Below are positions 18,844-28,401 of a stretch of 64,000 nt of DNA, piece by piece; the first letter of the stretch is position 1; each line of letters begins with the position of its first letter. The stretch spans positions 29,755-93,754 of the forward strand of contig JAPLQI010000004.1 in NCBI GenBank assembly GCA_026399755.1, in the 5' to 3' direction. The stretch comes from Pseudomonadota bacterium. Its GTDB lineage: Bacteria > Pseudomonadota > Gammaproteobacteria > Burkholderiales > Chitinibacteraceae. Made by a program: the position numbers and the translations under genes. The notes below the pieces were generated by a model. It was not told the origin of the DNA. It did not search any database and saw only the letters and a list, made by a program, of their open reading frames with translations.

Positions 18844-20364
18844 ATGTTTGATATCAAAGGCCTTGTAAATTCACTCTTTCAGCAAAACACGCAAGAAGGT
18901 GTTTTTGATCTGAAATCCGCCACAATTTTTATGGAAGAGCTGCCTGAGAGTGATATTTTACAAGCGCAAATAGAAATCGTTAAAGCACTAAAACAGCTCA
19001 ATAGCACCCCAAAAGTCAGTATGAGCGAGCGCTTTAAAACCATCCCCTACCTTGAAGAAAAAGCACAACCACTACAGAACCACTTACTTGATATCTACCA
19101 TGGACGCCTTATTGAAGAAGGCATCACCGCCCACCAAGTTTTGCCCACCATATTAAGTTTTTGGCATGAAATGGCAACCGGATATCTGAGCTGTATTAAG
19201 CAAGTTAATCAGAAAAAGTTCACACTTATACAAGAAAAAAAAATCGAGCTTTTTACGCTAAGAGCAATGGAGCTATATGCTATCCAAGCGCAATACTCTT
19301 ATATGCGCCACTTGGAGATTGATCATCAAATTTGGCGCAATCTCAATCGCCTGTATCACTTTGCAGAACAAAGCAATTTTGCAAATAAATCACTAAATGC
19401 AGAAAATACCAGCATTCAACGCTGCTATATTCAAGCCCTCATGTTATCGCTTTCTAATCCAGAAAAACTACAATCCGCCCAAATAGAACTCATTGCAATC
19501 TGGCTACAAAAATGGAGTGCTGAGATTAAGCTTGAAACAGCGCTACAAACACAACAACACTTATTTGCTATTAATTTAACTGGCACATCCGCCCCCAAGC
19601 GTATCCGCCGCGATATGGTGGGGGAAAACTGGCGCTATTGGTCAGCAGATCCTATTACAGAACAAATCCAAAAACTCATTACACAGCTCAAGCAAGGTGA
19701 AACGCCTAATAACTTAGGCCTCCCCACAGAAACAGCATCCCCAATTAATTTAGAACAATTACAGATTCTCAGCTCTTTATGGTCACGCGACGCAGAAACA
19801 CCTATACGCAAACACCAAAGGCAAAATAATACTAAATCAATTCGAGTGATGATCGGGATTCAACACATTGTTCCCTATATGGCTCAGCAAGGGAAAACAT
19901 CCAGTAATAGTGGCGATCATATCAGTACCGAAAAATGGGAATTAGGCGACGAAAGCGCCAGCGGCTTTGGCTTAAATTACCATAGTGAGACTCAACTCGA
20001 AATTGGTGAGTTGCTAGGCTTAGCCAATCTAAGCAACTATCCATTTACAATTGGTATTGTGCGCCGCTTCAATCGAAGTCATAAAGGCTTTGTAAATGTT
20101 GGAGTAGAAACACTCACACAAAGCCCTGTAATGGTTGAGCTCACCCCTCTACTCAGTGAAAACAGCTTTCAGTGTATTTATGCCCCCGAAGGGCCTAGCA
20201 GCAGCCCCGCGCGTTTTCTGATCATCCCCAATGCGGCATACTCTGAAAACAGAGAATATAAATTCACTGCCCAAGGTAAAAGCTACCGCATTCGGCTGTC
20301 CCCAGCGCTTGAGCATACCACCTCTTTTGTGCTGGCTAAATTTACTGTTTTAGAAAAACTTTAA
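18844..20364 (+). CDS. Uncharacterised protein, possible C-terminal PilZ-like beta-barrel
   Basis: The 506-residue protein is not recognised with certainty. The first 300 residues are helical and lack signal peptide or membrane segments. The last 170 residues are beta-rich: IRVMIGIQHIVPYMA, WELGDESASGFGLNY, LEIGELLGL, FTIGIVRRFNRSHKGFVNVGVE, FLIIPNAAY. A serine-glycine-rich turn (DESASGFGL), a hydrophobic strand and then IVRR...GVE recall the order of PilZ domains, which bind cyclic-di-GMP, but the canonical RxxxR signature is not clear. A good AAGGTAGGA site precedes the ATG. It is monocistronic, followed by tRNA-Ser. Its job is unknown; a link to surface behaviour is only inference. Confidence 0.6.
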   Translation: MFDIKGLVNSLFQQNTQEGVFDLKSATIFMEELPESDILQAQIEIVKALKQLNSTPKVSMSERFKTIPYLEEKAQPLQNHLLDIYHGRLIEEGITAHQVLPTILSFWHEMATGYLSCIKQVNQKKFTLIQEKKIELFTLRAMELYAIQAQYSYMRHLEIDHQIWRNLNRLYHFAEQSNFANKSLNAENTSIQRCYIQALMLSLSNPEKLQSAQIELIAIWLQKWSAEIKLETALQTQQHLFAINLTGTSAPKRIRRDMVGENWRYWSADPITEQIQKLITQLKQGETPNNLGLPTETASPINLEQLQILSSLWSRDAETPIRKHQRQNNTKSIRVMIGIQHIVPYMAQQGKTSSNSGDHISTEKWELGDESASGFGLNYHSETQLEIGELLGLANLSNYPFTIGIVRRFNRSHKGFVNVGVETLTQSPVMVELTPLLSENSFQCIYAPEGPSSSPARFLIIPNAAYSENREYKFTAQGKSYRIRLSPALEHTTSFVLAKFTVLEKL

Positions 20365-20401
20365 GACGCCAAACCCGTTTAAATCTTTTTTCATAATTTT
20401 C

Positions 20402-20431
20402 TTTACACATTCTAAAAAGTTCCGCTATAAT
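20402..20431 (+). promoter_or_regulatory. Sigma-70 promoter of tRNA-Ser
   Basis: TTTACA (20402-20407) and a perfect TATAAT (20426-20431) are spaced by 18 bp and end 35 bp before the tRNA. Confidence 0.75.
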
Positions 20432-20465
20432 GCGTTCCTGTCTGAGTTGCAAGACAAAGACGAAA

Positions 20466-20555
20466 GGAAGTGTGGCCGAGTGGTTTAAGGCAGCAGTCTT
20501 GAAAACTGCCGAGGATGCAAGTCCTCCGTGGGTTCGAATCCGACCGCTTCCGCCA
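20466..20555 (+). tRNA. tRNA-Ser (anticodon UGA)
   Basis: The 90-nt gene folds into a class II tRNA: acceptor GGAAGTG pairs with CGCTTCC, the anticodon loop CTTGAAAA reads UGA, a long variable arm follows, the T loop is GGTTCGAATCC, and CCA is encoded at the end. The length and long variable arm are those of serine tRNA. It decodes UCA and related serine codons. Confidence 0.97.
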
Positions 20556-20565
20556 GGATTCAACT

Positions 20566-20596
20566 AAAGCCCCTGATGAAAATCAGGGGCTTTATG
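20566..20596 (+). terminator. Terminator after tRNA-Ser
   Basis: A 12-bp stem AAAGCCCCTGAT/ATCAGGGGCTTT closes a GAAA tetraloop 10 bp past the tRNA. The T tract is short. Confidence 0.8.
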
Positions 20597-20764
20597 CGTT
20601 TGTAAGTCAGATAAATAAGCACAAAAAAAACAAAACATCATCATCCTCAATACCAGAAATAGCCGCCAATACCCCCTCAAAAATCCCTACTGACACAGAC
20701 AGATCACCACTAGACCCCACTTAATACAGCACTTTAAGTAAATATTGGGCAATACTTAAAACGC

Positions 20765-20790
20765 AAAAAACCCCACCTAAGTGGGGTTTT
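20765..20790 (-). terminator. Rho-independent terminator after porin 1
   Basis: The stem AAAACCCCAC/GTGGGGTTTT with a 4-base loop is followed on the minus strand by six T. Confidence 0.85.
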
Positions 20791-20815
20791 AATATCATTT
20801 AATTGAGTTAAATGA

Positions 20816-21973
20816 TTAGAAGCCTGTCCATGTACCAACAGTGATACGTGTGCTGTTACCTGAATCAGCAGTCGAACCATCGAAGTGAGTCGATGCTTTA
20901 GAATCATACTTGTGGTAACGGCCCTGTACGAAGAACTGAGTGTTTTTCGACAACATATAGCCCCACTGACCAGCAAACTGCTGAACACCAGAATCAACAG
21001 TATCGCTACCCTTGTTTGCTGCGCGAAGACCACCAGCCAACTTAGCATCCATAATTTGCTGATAGCTAATGTTAATACTGTTTTTGCCGAAGTTATAACC
21101 ACCACCAATCAACCATTGGTTAACATCAACTGAAGATGCACCACCGCCAACTTTAACGTAGTTACGCTTGTACAGACCACGAACATTGAAATCACCAAAT
21201 GTTGCACGGGCGCCAGCAAAAGCCAAACGTGATTCGTTACCAGCTTCAGTTACATCGCCCCAGTTAGCAGGGCCATTGCCATTTGCCAGCGCCATTTGTA
21301 CAAAGGCGCGATCATTTTGCTGCTGATAACCAGCATCAAGATTGAAGTTAGCATAGGCCACATTACCAGTCAGGTCGTAAGCGTATGTATTTGTATCGCC
21401 CTTACCAGCTGGCGTGAAATCATTTTTACCTGTTTCTGCATTCAACGAATACTTAGCTGCAGCCGGGCCAGCTTTGTCACCAATCTTGTACTGAGCAGCA
21501 AAAGAAACAGGACCAAACTTAGGTGACATATAGTTCAGGGAATCTTTCCACTTGTCTTGTGAAGTACCAAAGTCAGCAGTGAGATTGCCAGAACCATTTA
21601 CACCATACGGCCAGTCAAGCACGTTCAGGTAAGAATTAACAAACTGCGTACCAGCACGTAGTTCACCCCAAGTACCAGCATAACCAATCCAAGCTTCACG
21701 ACCACCAAAACCATCATAACGATCTGGTGTTGCAACTTTAGAAGCAACACGCCACTTCATTGTGCTGCCGTTATCTAGTTTGTCGGAGCCATCAAAGTTA
21801 ATAACGATTGCTGTTTCTTGGTATAACTCACCACCGGACTTACCAGCACCCGTTTCACGGTTTGTACCAAACATCAGGTCCATTTCAGCAGAACCATTAA
21901 TAGACACATCAGCAAAAGCTGGGGCAGAGCATGCAGCTGCAACAGCAGCGACGATCAGAGCACGTTTAAACAT
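20816..21973 (-). CDS. Gram-negative general porin (paralogue 1)
   Basis: The 385-residue outer-membrane protein has a Sec signal peptide (MFKRALIVAAVAAACSAPAFA, read in part) and begins its barrel with DVSINGSAEMDLMFG. Alternating strands and the C-terminal aromatic residue (GTWTGF) are features of 16-stranded trimeric porins. It is likely to allow passive diffusion of small solutes; specificity cannot be read. It is a diverged paralogue of the next porin, with each gene followed by its own terminator, so they can be regulated independently. Confidence 0.92.
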   Translation of the reverse strand: MFKRALIVAAVAAACSAPAFADVSINGSAEMDLMFGTNRETGAGKSGGELYQETAIVINFDGSDKLDNGSTMKWRVASKVATPDRYDGFGGREAWIGYAGTWGELRAGTQFVNSYLNVLDWPYGVNGSGNLTADFGTSQDKWKDSLNYMSPKFGPVSFAAQYKIGDKAGPAAAKYSLNAETGKNDFTPAGKGDTNTYAYDLTGNVAYANFNLDAGYQQQNDRAFVQMALANGNGPANWGDVTEAGNESRLAFAGARATFGDFNVRGLYKRNYVKVGGGASSVDVNQWLIGGGYNFGKNSINISYQQIMDAKLAGGLRAANKGSDTVDSGVQQFAGQWGYMLSKNTQFFVQGRYHKYDSKASTHFDGSTADSGNSTRITVGTWTGF

Positions 21974-22161
21974 TATTCATCTCTCTCTTAAAGGGATATG
22001 GTTTTTTTAACTTCAGTACATCAAGGCATATTTGCTTGTGTTACGGAGCAAGAATACTCAATAGGTACAAACCCATGCAATATTGCGTCGCTTATCTGCA
22101 ACATTGTGTGGCCCAAATGCAACACAGATCCTTCAAGAGTGGCGTAGATACTAGCGCGCAC

Positions 22162-22198
22162 AAAAAAACGCCACGACTTGCGTCGTGGCGTTTTTTTT
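22162..22198 (-). terminator. Rho-independent terminator after porin 2
   Basis: A 9-bp GC-rich core ACGCCACGAC/GTCGTGGCGT with a TTGC loop sits between A and T runs of seven or more, so it may act in both directions. Confidence 0.88.
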
Positions 22199-22261
22199 AT
22201 GCTTTTAAAGTGTTAAACCAGCATTTGATGCTTGTTTTTCACTTTTAGGGCAGGTTCTAAA

Positions 22262-23380
22262 TTAGAACGCTGTCCATGTACCGATCAAGAAGCGTGTAGA
22301 GCTATCTTTGTTCACACCAGCAGAACCATCAAGCTGTGAAGCACTTGTCATTACGCTAGCTTGACCAGCAGTATCTAACATGTGATGACGAACTTGAGCG
22401 AAAGCTACAGTGTTCTTAGACAGTGTGTAGTTGTACTGAGCATTGATAACGTTCATACCGTTATCAAATTTCTGACCGTCAGTCTTGCTGTCTTGAACGC
22501 GTTGATAACCAAGGTTGAAGTTGTTCTTACCCATCGTGTAACCAGCAGCAACCAAGAACTGGTCAACTGTAGTCTTGCTACCGGCCTTGTCACCAGCAAT
22601 ACCTGCCAGATTTACTTTACCGTTCCATTGGTTACGCTTGTAACCAGCAGCTAAATCAAATGCGCCAGTTTTGTACTTAGCATCGATATTGTAAGTGCGT
22701 GCTGAGTTTTCAGCTGGTGAATCATTGGTAGTGAACTCGCCAGAATGACCCCAGTTACCGTTACCACCAAATGTACCAGCATCAGAAGACAAGTTCTTAG
22801 CATTTTTTGCTTCAGAAGCACCAGCAGATACATCAAAACCGTAGCCAGCGTAGTTAGCTGTCAATTCCATAGCGCGGGCTGAGTTACGACCGTTACCTAA
22901 ATCGTATTGACCAGCAAAGCTAAAGCCGCTGAATTTAGGTGAGAAGTAGCTTACGCCGTTAGCGTATTGAACTTGTTGCGAACCAAAATCAGCCCACAAG
23001 TTACCTGAACCATTGTTCGCGAAACCATCCATTTCTAGGTATTGGTTAGAGAACTGGTTACCGAAGCGAACTTCACCGAACTTAGTTTCGTAACCGATCC
23101 AAGCTTCACGTTGACCAAAGCTGTCGTAACGACCTGGTGTTGCTACTTTTTGCGCAACACGCCATTTTAGTGTATCGCCAGAATCAAGCTTATCGCGACC
23201 ATCAACATTGATCACAACAGCGATTTCTTCAGCAACTTTGCCTTTACCATCTGTACCAGCTTGGTTGGTCTTGTACATCAAGTCCATTTCAGCAGAACCG
23301 CTGATAGTTACTTCGGCGAATGCAGCAGGAGCTGCAAACATTGCGGATACGGCAGTAGCGATAAGAACGCGCTTAAACAT
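22262..23380 (-). CDS. Gram-negative general porin (paralogue 2)
   Basis: The 372-residue outer-membrane porin begins with a signal peptide (MFKRVLIATAVSAMFAAPAA, then FA) and mature EVTISGSAEMDLMYK, very like the neighbouring porin over the first 120 residues, including LKWRVAQKVATPGRYDSFG and REAWIGYE. The middle loops differ more. It ends in GTWTAF. The two genes arose by tandem duplication and probably differ in loop-determined solute preference. An AT-rich region of over 500 bp upstream points to strong or regulated transcription. Confidence 0.92.
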   Translation of the reverse strand: MFKRVLIATAVSAMFAAPAAFAEVTISGSAEMDLMYKTNQAGTDGKGKVAEEIAVVINVDGRDKLDSGDTLKWRVAQKVATPGRYDSFGQREAWIGYETKFGEVRFGNQFSNQYLEMDGFANNGSGNLWADFGSQQVQYANGVSYFSPKFSGFSFAGQYDLGNGRNSARAMELTANYAGYGFDVSAGASEAKNAKNLSSDAGTFGGNGNWGHSGEFTTNDSPAENSARTYNIDAKYKTGAFDLAAGYKRNQWNGKVNLAGIAGDKAGSKTTVDQFLVAAGYTMGKNNFNLGYQRVQDSKTDGQKFDNGMNVINAQYNYTLSKNTVAFAQVRHHMLDTAGQASVMTSASQLDGSAGVNKDSSTRFLIGTWTAF

Positions 23381-24222
23381 ACTGAGATTCCTTTATCAAT
23401 TTTAAGAGCCACGAATCCATAGTTGAATTCGGATCCATAGGATTTGAAAGACCACTCAAGCACTAATTTTTTTAAAGCCAACTCAGTGAAAAAACTGAAT
23501 CTACTTAATAAAAAATTGAGCGTGTTAAGTGCTCCGAAGCCCGTATATAACCACAGAGATAATTTTTGTTCTGCTGTAAAAATACCAAACCCTTATACGT
23601 AAAAATACCAACAAGTATTTAATTGGCATACACTAGGTAATGCACCCTATATATAAATAATCGAGCGCAAAAATACATTAAAAATAATATTTAATATCGT
23701 AAATAATTTACACATTAACAAGGAAAAATACACGTACTTTTAATTGTTTTTAATGTAAGTAAATCAGTGTTATTTAAGTTTTAATTCAAAAGGAATAATC
23801 AATTGTCATTTTTTCTTTAGTGCGTTCATTTTCAAATTTATGAAATTTGAGCTTTTACTCCCACGGAACAGCAGCCTAAAACTTAATCAACAAGTTATGC
23901 GCGTTGCTAATTTGCAACATGTTTTCTTATAAAAAAATCAGAAAATATAGTGTAGTAACCAAGCATAGTTAGTGGACTTAGCACAATTCTGCGTAAACCT
24001 AGGGTGCTCAGATGCTTTTCTTAGGCGCTGCTGTAACCGCAAAAACATCCTTCTCAAGCAATTTGCGGCTAAGCCGTTTTTAGGGCATTTGTACTTACGT
24101 AGAGAGGATTTGGGGATGGCGTTATAGGTTTGCACCGGAGAGCAGCCCTGTATCGCACCTTAAGCAAAACAGCCTTAGTACAAGCAAGCCCTCCCTCACA
24201 AGTATTTGCTATTCAGCAGGCA
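23381..24222. other. Long AT-rich intergenic region upstream of porin 2
   Basis: The region next to the porin start (23381-23900) is very AT-rich and should hold the porin promoter. The part at 23940-24180 is less AT-rich and contains a possible short hairpin (GCGGCTAAGCCG). Two short open frames there show no family-like features. It may be the remnant of a lost gene or element; nothing definite is visible. Confidence 0.4.
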
Positions 24223-24253
24223 AAAAAATACCCGCATCGCTGCGGGTATTTTT
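24223..24253 (-). terminator. Rho-independent terminator after gap
   Basis: A stem AAAAATACCCGCA/TGCGGGTATTTTT with a TCGC loop lies 43 bp past the gap stop; T runs on both sides. Confidence 0.87.
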
Positions 24254-24296
24254 ATGAAACTCGATACTTATTGAAAGCAGAAATAAGCCAAAACGC

Positions 24297-25313
24297 TTAT
24301 TTAGCGTTCCACAGAGCCTTAGTAGTATCAAGCATACGGTTGGAGAAGCCCCACTCGTTATCGTACCAAGACAATACTTTTACCAAAGTGCCACCAGAAA
24401 CCTTAGTTTGCGATGCTTCATAGGTAGAAGAAGCTGGATCATGGTTAAAGTCGATCGACACCAATGGCAGGTCGTTGTAGTTCAACACGCCTTTCATTGG
24501 GCCTTCGGACGCTTCTTTCATGATCTGGTTGATTTCTTCGACAGTCGTTGCACGAGCAGCGGTGAAAGTCAGGTCAACCAAGGACACATTGATTGTTGGT
24601 ACGCGAACAGCGAAACCATCCAGCTTACCTTTCAGCTCTGGCAATACCAGTGCAACCGCAGCTGCTGCGCCAGTTTTAGTTGGGATCATTGAATGTGTTG
24701 CTGAACGGGCACGACGCAAGTCTTCGTGATAAACGTCAGTAAGCACTTGATCATTGGTGTAGCTGTGGATCGTGGTCATCAAGCCTGAAACCAGACCGAT
24801 TTTATCGTTCAGTGGCTTAACCAGCGGCGCAAGGCAGTTGGTTGTGCATGAAGCGTTAGAAATAACGGTGTCGCTTGCTTTCAGCGTGTCGTGGTTTACA
24901 CCAAACACGATGGTTGCATCGACATCATTACCACCAGGAGCGGAGATAATGACTTTTTTCGCGCCTGCAGTAATGTGAGCCGAAGCCTTTGCTTTGCTAG
25001 CGAAGAAGCCAGTACATTCCATCACGACATCAACACCGATTTCAGCCCATGGCAGATCAGCTGGATTGCGCTGAGCACAAACGCGAATTTTGTCGCCGTT
25101 TACGATCATGAAATCGCCATCAACCGATACTTTGCCAGCAAATTTGCCGTGCACGGTATCGTATTGAGTCAGGTGAGCATTGGTCTTAGCGTCGCCCAAA
25201 TCGTTAATTGCCACGATTTGGAATTCATCAGTACGGCCAGACTCATACAAAGCGCGCAGTACATTGCGACCGATACGACCGTAGCCGTTAATTGCGATAC
25301 GAATTGCTGCCAT
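24297..25313 (-). CDS. gap: Glyceraldehyde-3-phosphate dehydrogenase
   Basis: The 338-residue enzyme oxidises glyceraldehyde 3-phosphate to 1,3-bisphosphoglycerate with NAD and phosphate. The Rossmann start is [20 protein letters not shown] and the catalytic Cys is in [12 protein letters not shown] (Cys156), followed by HSYTNDQ. The start at 25313 follows an AGGAG site and gives the normal length; 28 upstream codons are open but lack family similarity. Its place next to eda and edd links the lower part of the Entner-Doudoroff route to pyruvate. It has its own terminator. No clear HexR site is seen upstream. Confidence 0.97.
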   Translation of the reverse strand: MAAIRIAINGYGRIGRNVLRALYESGRTDEFQIVAINDLGDAKTNAHLTQYDTVHGKFAGKVSVDGDFMIVNGDKIRVCAQRNPADLPWAEIGVDVVMECTGFFASKAKASAHITAGAKKVIISAPGGNDVDATIVFGVNHDTLKASDTVISNASCTTNCLAPLVKPLNDKIGLVSGLMTTIHSYTNDQVLTDVYHEDLRRARSATHSMIPTKTGAAAAVALVLPELKGKLDGFAVRVPTINVSLVDLTFTAARATTVEEINQIMKEASEGPMKGVLNYNDLPLVSIDFNHDPASSTYEASQTKVSGGTLVKVLSWYDNEWGFSNRMLDTTKALWNAK

Positions 25314-25495
25314 TGCCTGGTGCTCCTCAGAGAGTTCAGAAAAAACGCGCTCGCTACAGAGGCGCGCATAAAAAAATTGAATACAAAGAATACCCAACTG
25401 TCGCCTTGCTGACGATATGGCTATTCCCTATAAATAATAAAATATTGATTTAAATCTTAGGGTGAGCAAGTTTTTGCCCCCACCTTACAATTTAA

Positions 25496-26119
25496 TTACT
25501 TTCTAAATGCAGCCGCAGCACGAGCTAGAGCGGTAATTCCAGCCCAATCACCTGCCGCAACCATTTCTTTTGGTGCCAGCCATGAGCCACCTACACAACC
25601 AACATTCGGCATCGCCAATAGCTTAGGCGCAGATTCTGGGCTTACACCGCCAGTTGGGCAGAATAAGATTTGTGGCAATGGGCCGCCCATTGCTTTAAGC
25701 ATGCCGATGCTGCCGGCTTGCTCAGCTGGGAATAATTTCAAAGCATCAAAACCTTCTTCCAAAGCAGCAATCGCTTCGGATGGGGTCATTACACCGGGTA
25801 GTAATTGGATATCGGCAGCACGGGCCGCAGCAGCCAGCTTAGGTGTTAAGCCAGGCGTCACCGCAAATACCGCGCCAGCGGCTTTAGCTTCAGCAAATTG
25901 CTCTGGGCGCACGACAGTGCCCACGCCAACAATCGCACCAGGTACGTTATCAACAATGGCGCGCACTGCTGCCAAAGCTGCATCGGTGCGTAAAGTTACT
26001 TCAAGCACACAAATACCACCCTCAACCAAGGCTTTTGCCAATGGAACTGCGTGCTCTACTTTCTCGATTACCAAAACCGGCATCACCGGACAAGAGCGCA
26101 TGATTTCGCGAATTTGCAT
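25496..26119 (-). CDS. eda: 2-dehydro-3-deoxy-6-phosphogluconate (KDPG) aldolase
   Basis: The 207-residue enzyme splits KDPG into pyruvate and glyceraldehyde 3-phosphate. The family segments VMPVLVIEKVEHAVPLAKAL, GGICVLEVTLRTDAAL, VGVGTVVRPEQF, ALKLFPAE (Schiff-base lysine in the LKLFPAE motif) and FCPTGGVS are all present. ATG at 26119 follows an AGGAAG site. It lies 150 bp downstream of edd on the same strand and probably shares its transcript. Confidence 0.97.
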   Translation of the reverse strand: MQIREIMRSCPVMPVLVIEKVEHAVPLAKALVEGGICVLEVTLRTDAALAAVRAIVDNVPGAIVGVGTVVRPEQFAEAKAAGAVFAVTPGLTPKLAAAARAADIQLLPGVMTPSEAIAALEEGFDALKLFPAEQAGSIGMLKAMGGPLPQILFCPTGGVSPESAPKLLAMPNVGCVGGSWLAPKEMVAAGDWAGITALARAAAAFRK

Positions 26120-26269
26120 GGGGTTGTTCTTCCTGTTCTGTAACAATTAGATATATAAGGATGGGAGGAGCAGAGTGATACCCATCAGTAATGACGATTC
26201 GATGAGTATCTCGCTGAGTGCAAATGCTTTGCTTCACCCAGCGATGCTCCCCCATCAAAAAAAACTTAA

Positions 26270-28096
26270 TTAATGAGCAAGGCCCATGCTGATTGCGCCT
26301 TCTTCAGCACCAGTAGCCGCCGCGCGGAATGTGGCAAACAACTCGCGCCCCATACCATGCTCGTTAGCAGTTAAATCTGCTGTATCCACAGTGCGAGCAG
26401 CCCATTCAGCAGCATCGACCTTGGCTTCAACCACACCAGCATCAGCATCGAGGCGGATAATGTCGCCCGTTCTGACCTTGCCCAATGGGCCGCCATTTAA
26501 TACTTCTGGTGTCATATGAATGGCAGAAGGCACTTTGCCGGACGCGCCCGACATACGGCCATCGGTGACCAAGGCCACTTTAAAGCCGCGATCTTGTAAA
26601 AGTCCTAGCACCGGCGTGAGCTTATGCAGCTCTGGCATACCATTGGCACACGGGCCTTGGAAACGCAGCACGACTACAAAGTCTTTTTCCAACTCGCCAC
26701 GCTTAAAGGCTGCCAACACGTCATCTTGATCATCAAACACAATCGCAGGCGCTTCTACACAGCGATTTTCTGGCTTAACTGCAGAAATTTTGATGACAGA
26801 GCGGCCCAAGTTACCCGCCAACAAGCGTAAACCACCGTCAGCACTAAATGGATTACTTGCATGGCGAACCACATTATCGTCCACAGGCTCAAGAGGTGCA
26901 GCGCGCCATACTGCCTTGCCATCTTCACCTAAGAAAGGCTCGTTGGCGTAAGGACGTAAACTTTTGCCAGCAACGGTCAGCACATCTTCATGCAGCAAGC
27001 CCGCATCGAGCAATTCGCGAATCAAGAAGCCCATTCCACCCGCAGCGTGGAAGTGATTTACATCGGCAGAGCCATTTGGATAAATCTTTGCCAGCAAAGG
27101 AATAATGGCTGATAAATCATCAAAATCAGTCCAATCAATAATGATGCCTGCCGCTCGAGCAATCGCGATCATATGGATGGTGTGATTGGTCGAGCCGCCT
27201 GTTGCAAGCAAGCCAACAATGCCGTTCACAATGCATTTTTCATCGACCACTTTACCTACTGGCGTAAATTCATTGCCTTTATAAGTAATTGCAATCGCAC
27301 GTTGTGCCGCAGCAACAGTCAGGGCTTCACGTAAGGGAGTATTAGGATTAACGAAAGCTGCGCCAGGTAAATGCAGGCCCATCACCTCCATCAACATTTG
27401 ATTTGAGTTAGCCGTACCAAAGAAGGTGCATGTTCCTGCACCGTGGTAAGAGCCTTCTTCAGAAGCCAATAATTCTTCACGGCCACATTTGCCTTCAGCA
27501 AATAACTGACGTGCTTTGGCTTTTTCGCTATTGGCGATGCCCGAAGTCATTGGGCCTGCTGGCACAAATACCGTCGGTAAATGGCCAAATTGCAAAGCAC
27601 CAATCAATAAACCCGGCACAATTTTGTCACAGACGCCTAAGCAAACCACACTATCAAATACATTGTGTGAAAGTGCTACAGCAGTCGACATGGCAATCAC
27701 ATCACGGCTAAACAGGCTGAGTTCCATGCCCGGCTGGCCCTGAGTGACACCATCACACATGGCAGGCACGCCACCTGCAAATTGTGCCGTGGCTCCTGCC
27801 TGACGAACGGCCTCTTTAATAATGGCGGGGAACATTTCAAAAGGCTGATGCGCCGACAGCATGTCATTGTAAGCAGAGACAATACCCAGATTGGGCTGAC
27901 GCATTTCACGCATCATAATTTTGTCGTTTTCAGGCGCCGCAGCCCAGGCATGAGCCTGATTGGTACAGGCTAAGCCTTTACGCGATGGCTCCTTGCTGGC
28001 GGCCTTTTCGAGGCGGGCTAAATAACGAGAGCGTGGGCCTTGGCTTCTTGCGATAATGCGCGCAGTGACTTCGGCAAGCTTGGGATGAACGGACAT
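26270..28096 (-). CDS. edd: 6-phosphogluconate dehydratase
   Basis: The 608-residue iron-sulfur enzyme dehydrates 6-phosphogluconate to KDPG. Cluster-ligand and active-site motifs are [20 protein letters not shown] read in part, [26 protein letters not shown] and [10 protein letters not shown]. The length is normal. The ATG at 28096 has a GGAG site; a TTG at 28102 is the alternative. It begins the edd-eda unit and is divergent from zwf, sharing a regulatory region with two HexR-type operators. Confidence 0.97.
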   Translation of the reverse strand: MSVHPKLAEVTARIIARSQGPRSRYLARLEKAASKEPSRKGLACTNQAHAWAAAPENDKIMMREMRQPNLGIVSAYNDMLSAHQPFEMFPAIIKEAVRQAGATAQFAGGVPAMCDGVTQGQPGMELSLFSRDVIAMSTAVALSHNVFDSVVCLGVCDKIVPGLLIGALQFGHLPTVFVPAGPMTSGIANSEKAKARQLFAEGKCGREELLASEEGSYHGAGTCTFFGTANSNQMLMEVMGLHLPGAAFVNPNTPLREALTVAAAQRAIAITYKGNEFTPVGKVVDEKCIVNGIVGLLATGGSTNHTIHMIAIARAAGIIIDWTDFDDLSAIIPLLAKIYPNGSADVNHFHAAGGMGFLIRELLDAGLLHEDVLTVAGKSLRPYANEPFLGEDGKAVWRAAPLEPVDDNVVRHASNPFSADGGLRLLAGNLGRSVIKISAVKPENRCVEAPAIVFDDQDDVLAAFKRGELEKDFVVVLRFQGPCANGMPELHKLTPVLGLLQDRGFKVALVTDGRMSGASGKVPSAIHMTPEVLNGGPLGKVRTGDIIRLDADAGVVEAKVDAAEWAARTVDTADLTANEHGMGRELFATFRAAATGAEEGAISMGLAH

Positions 28097-28158
28097 AGAC
28101 AAAGGCTCCGAGTTACGGCGCGATCACAGCACGCCACGTGCGTTTCTATAAAATTGAT

Positions 28159-28173
28159 CGTAGTTTTACTACA
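28159..28173. promoter_or_regulatory. Putative HexR operator, edd-proximal
   Basis: CGTAGTTTTACTACA is a near-perfect palindrome and differs at one base from the TGTARTNNNAYTACA pattern reported for HexR in proteobacteria. It lies 63 bp upstream of the edd start. Confidence 0.65.
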
Positions 28174-28328
28174 AAGCATCTATAACTTCAACCGCATCAG
28201 CGTGGATTGTTCGTTTCATTGCTCTGCATCAATAGTCAACATTTACACAGGGTTACCATTCTACGCTACGTGTTAACCCCCACCATTCAGGGGCCTAGGC
28301 GAATTTCGTTTGCGCCACTATTTAATGG

Positions 28329-28343
28329 TGTAGTAAGATTACA
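28329..28343. promoter_or_regulatory. Putative HexR operator, zwf-proximal
   Basis: TGTAGTAAGATTACA fits the HexR pattern TGTARTNNNAYTACA. It lies 59 bp upstream of the zwf start, and the hexR gene is in the zwf cluster. Confidence 0.7.
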
Positions 28344-28401
28344 AAGTCTTACGTGCCCGCCAAGGCCCGAAAACCGACTCAAAGAATAAGGACTCTCGCG
28401 G

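Noticed and set aside
20342-20563. Minus-strand open frame of 73 codons over tRNA-Ser
   Set aside because: It is the antisense of the tRNA gene, a well-known spurious type of open frame.
22036-22248. Open frame between the two porin genes
   Set aside because: It overlaps the porin 2 terminator and porin 1 promoter region and has no ribosome-binding site or family features.
24297-25412. Long overlapping open frames opposite gap, edd, aceE and the hybrid kinases
   Set aside because: They are shadows of well-supported genes in other frames.
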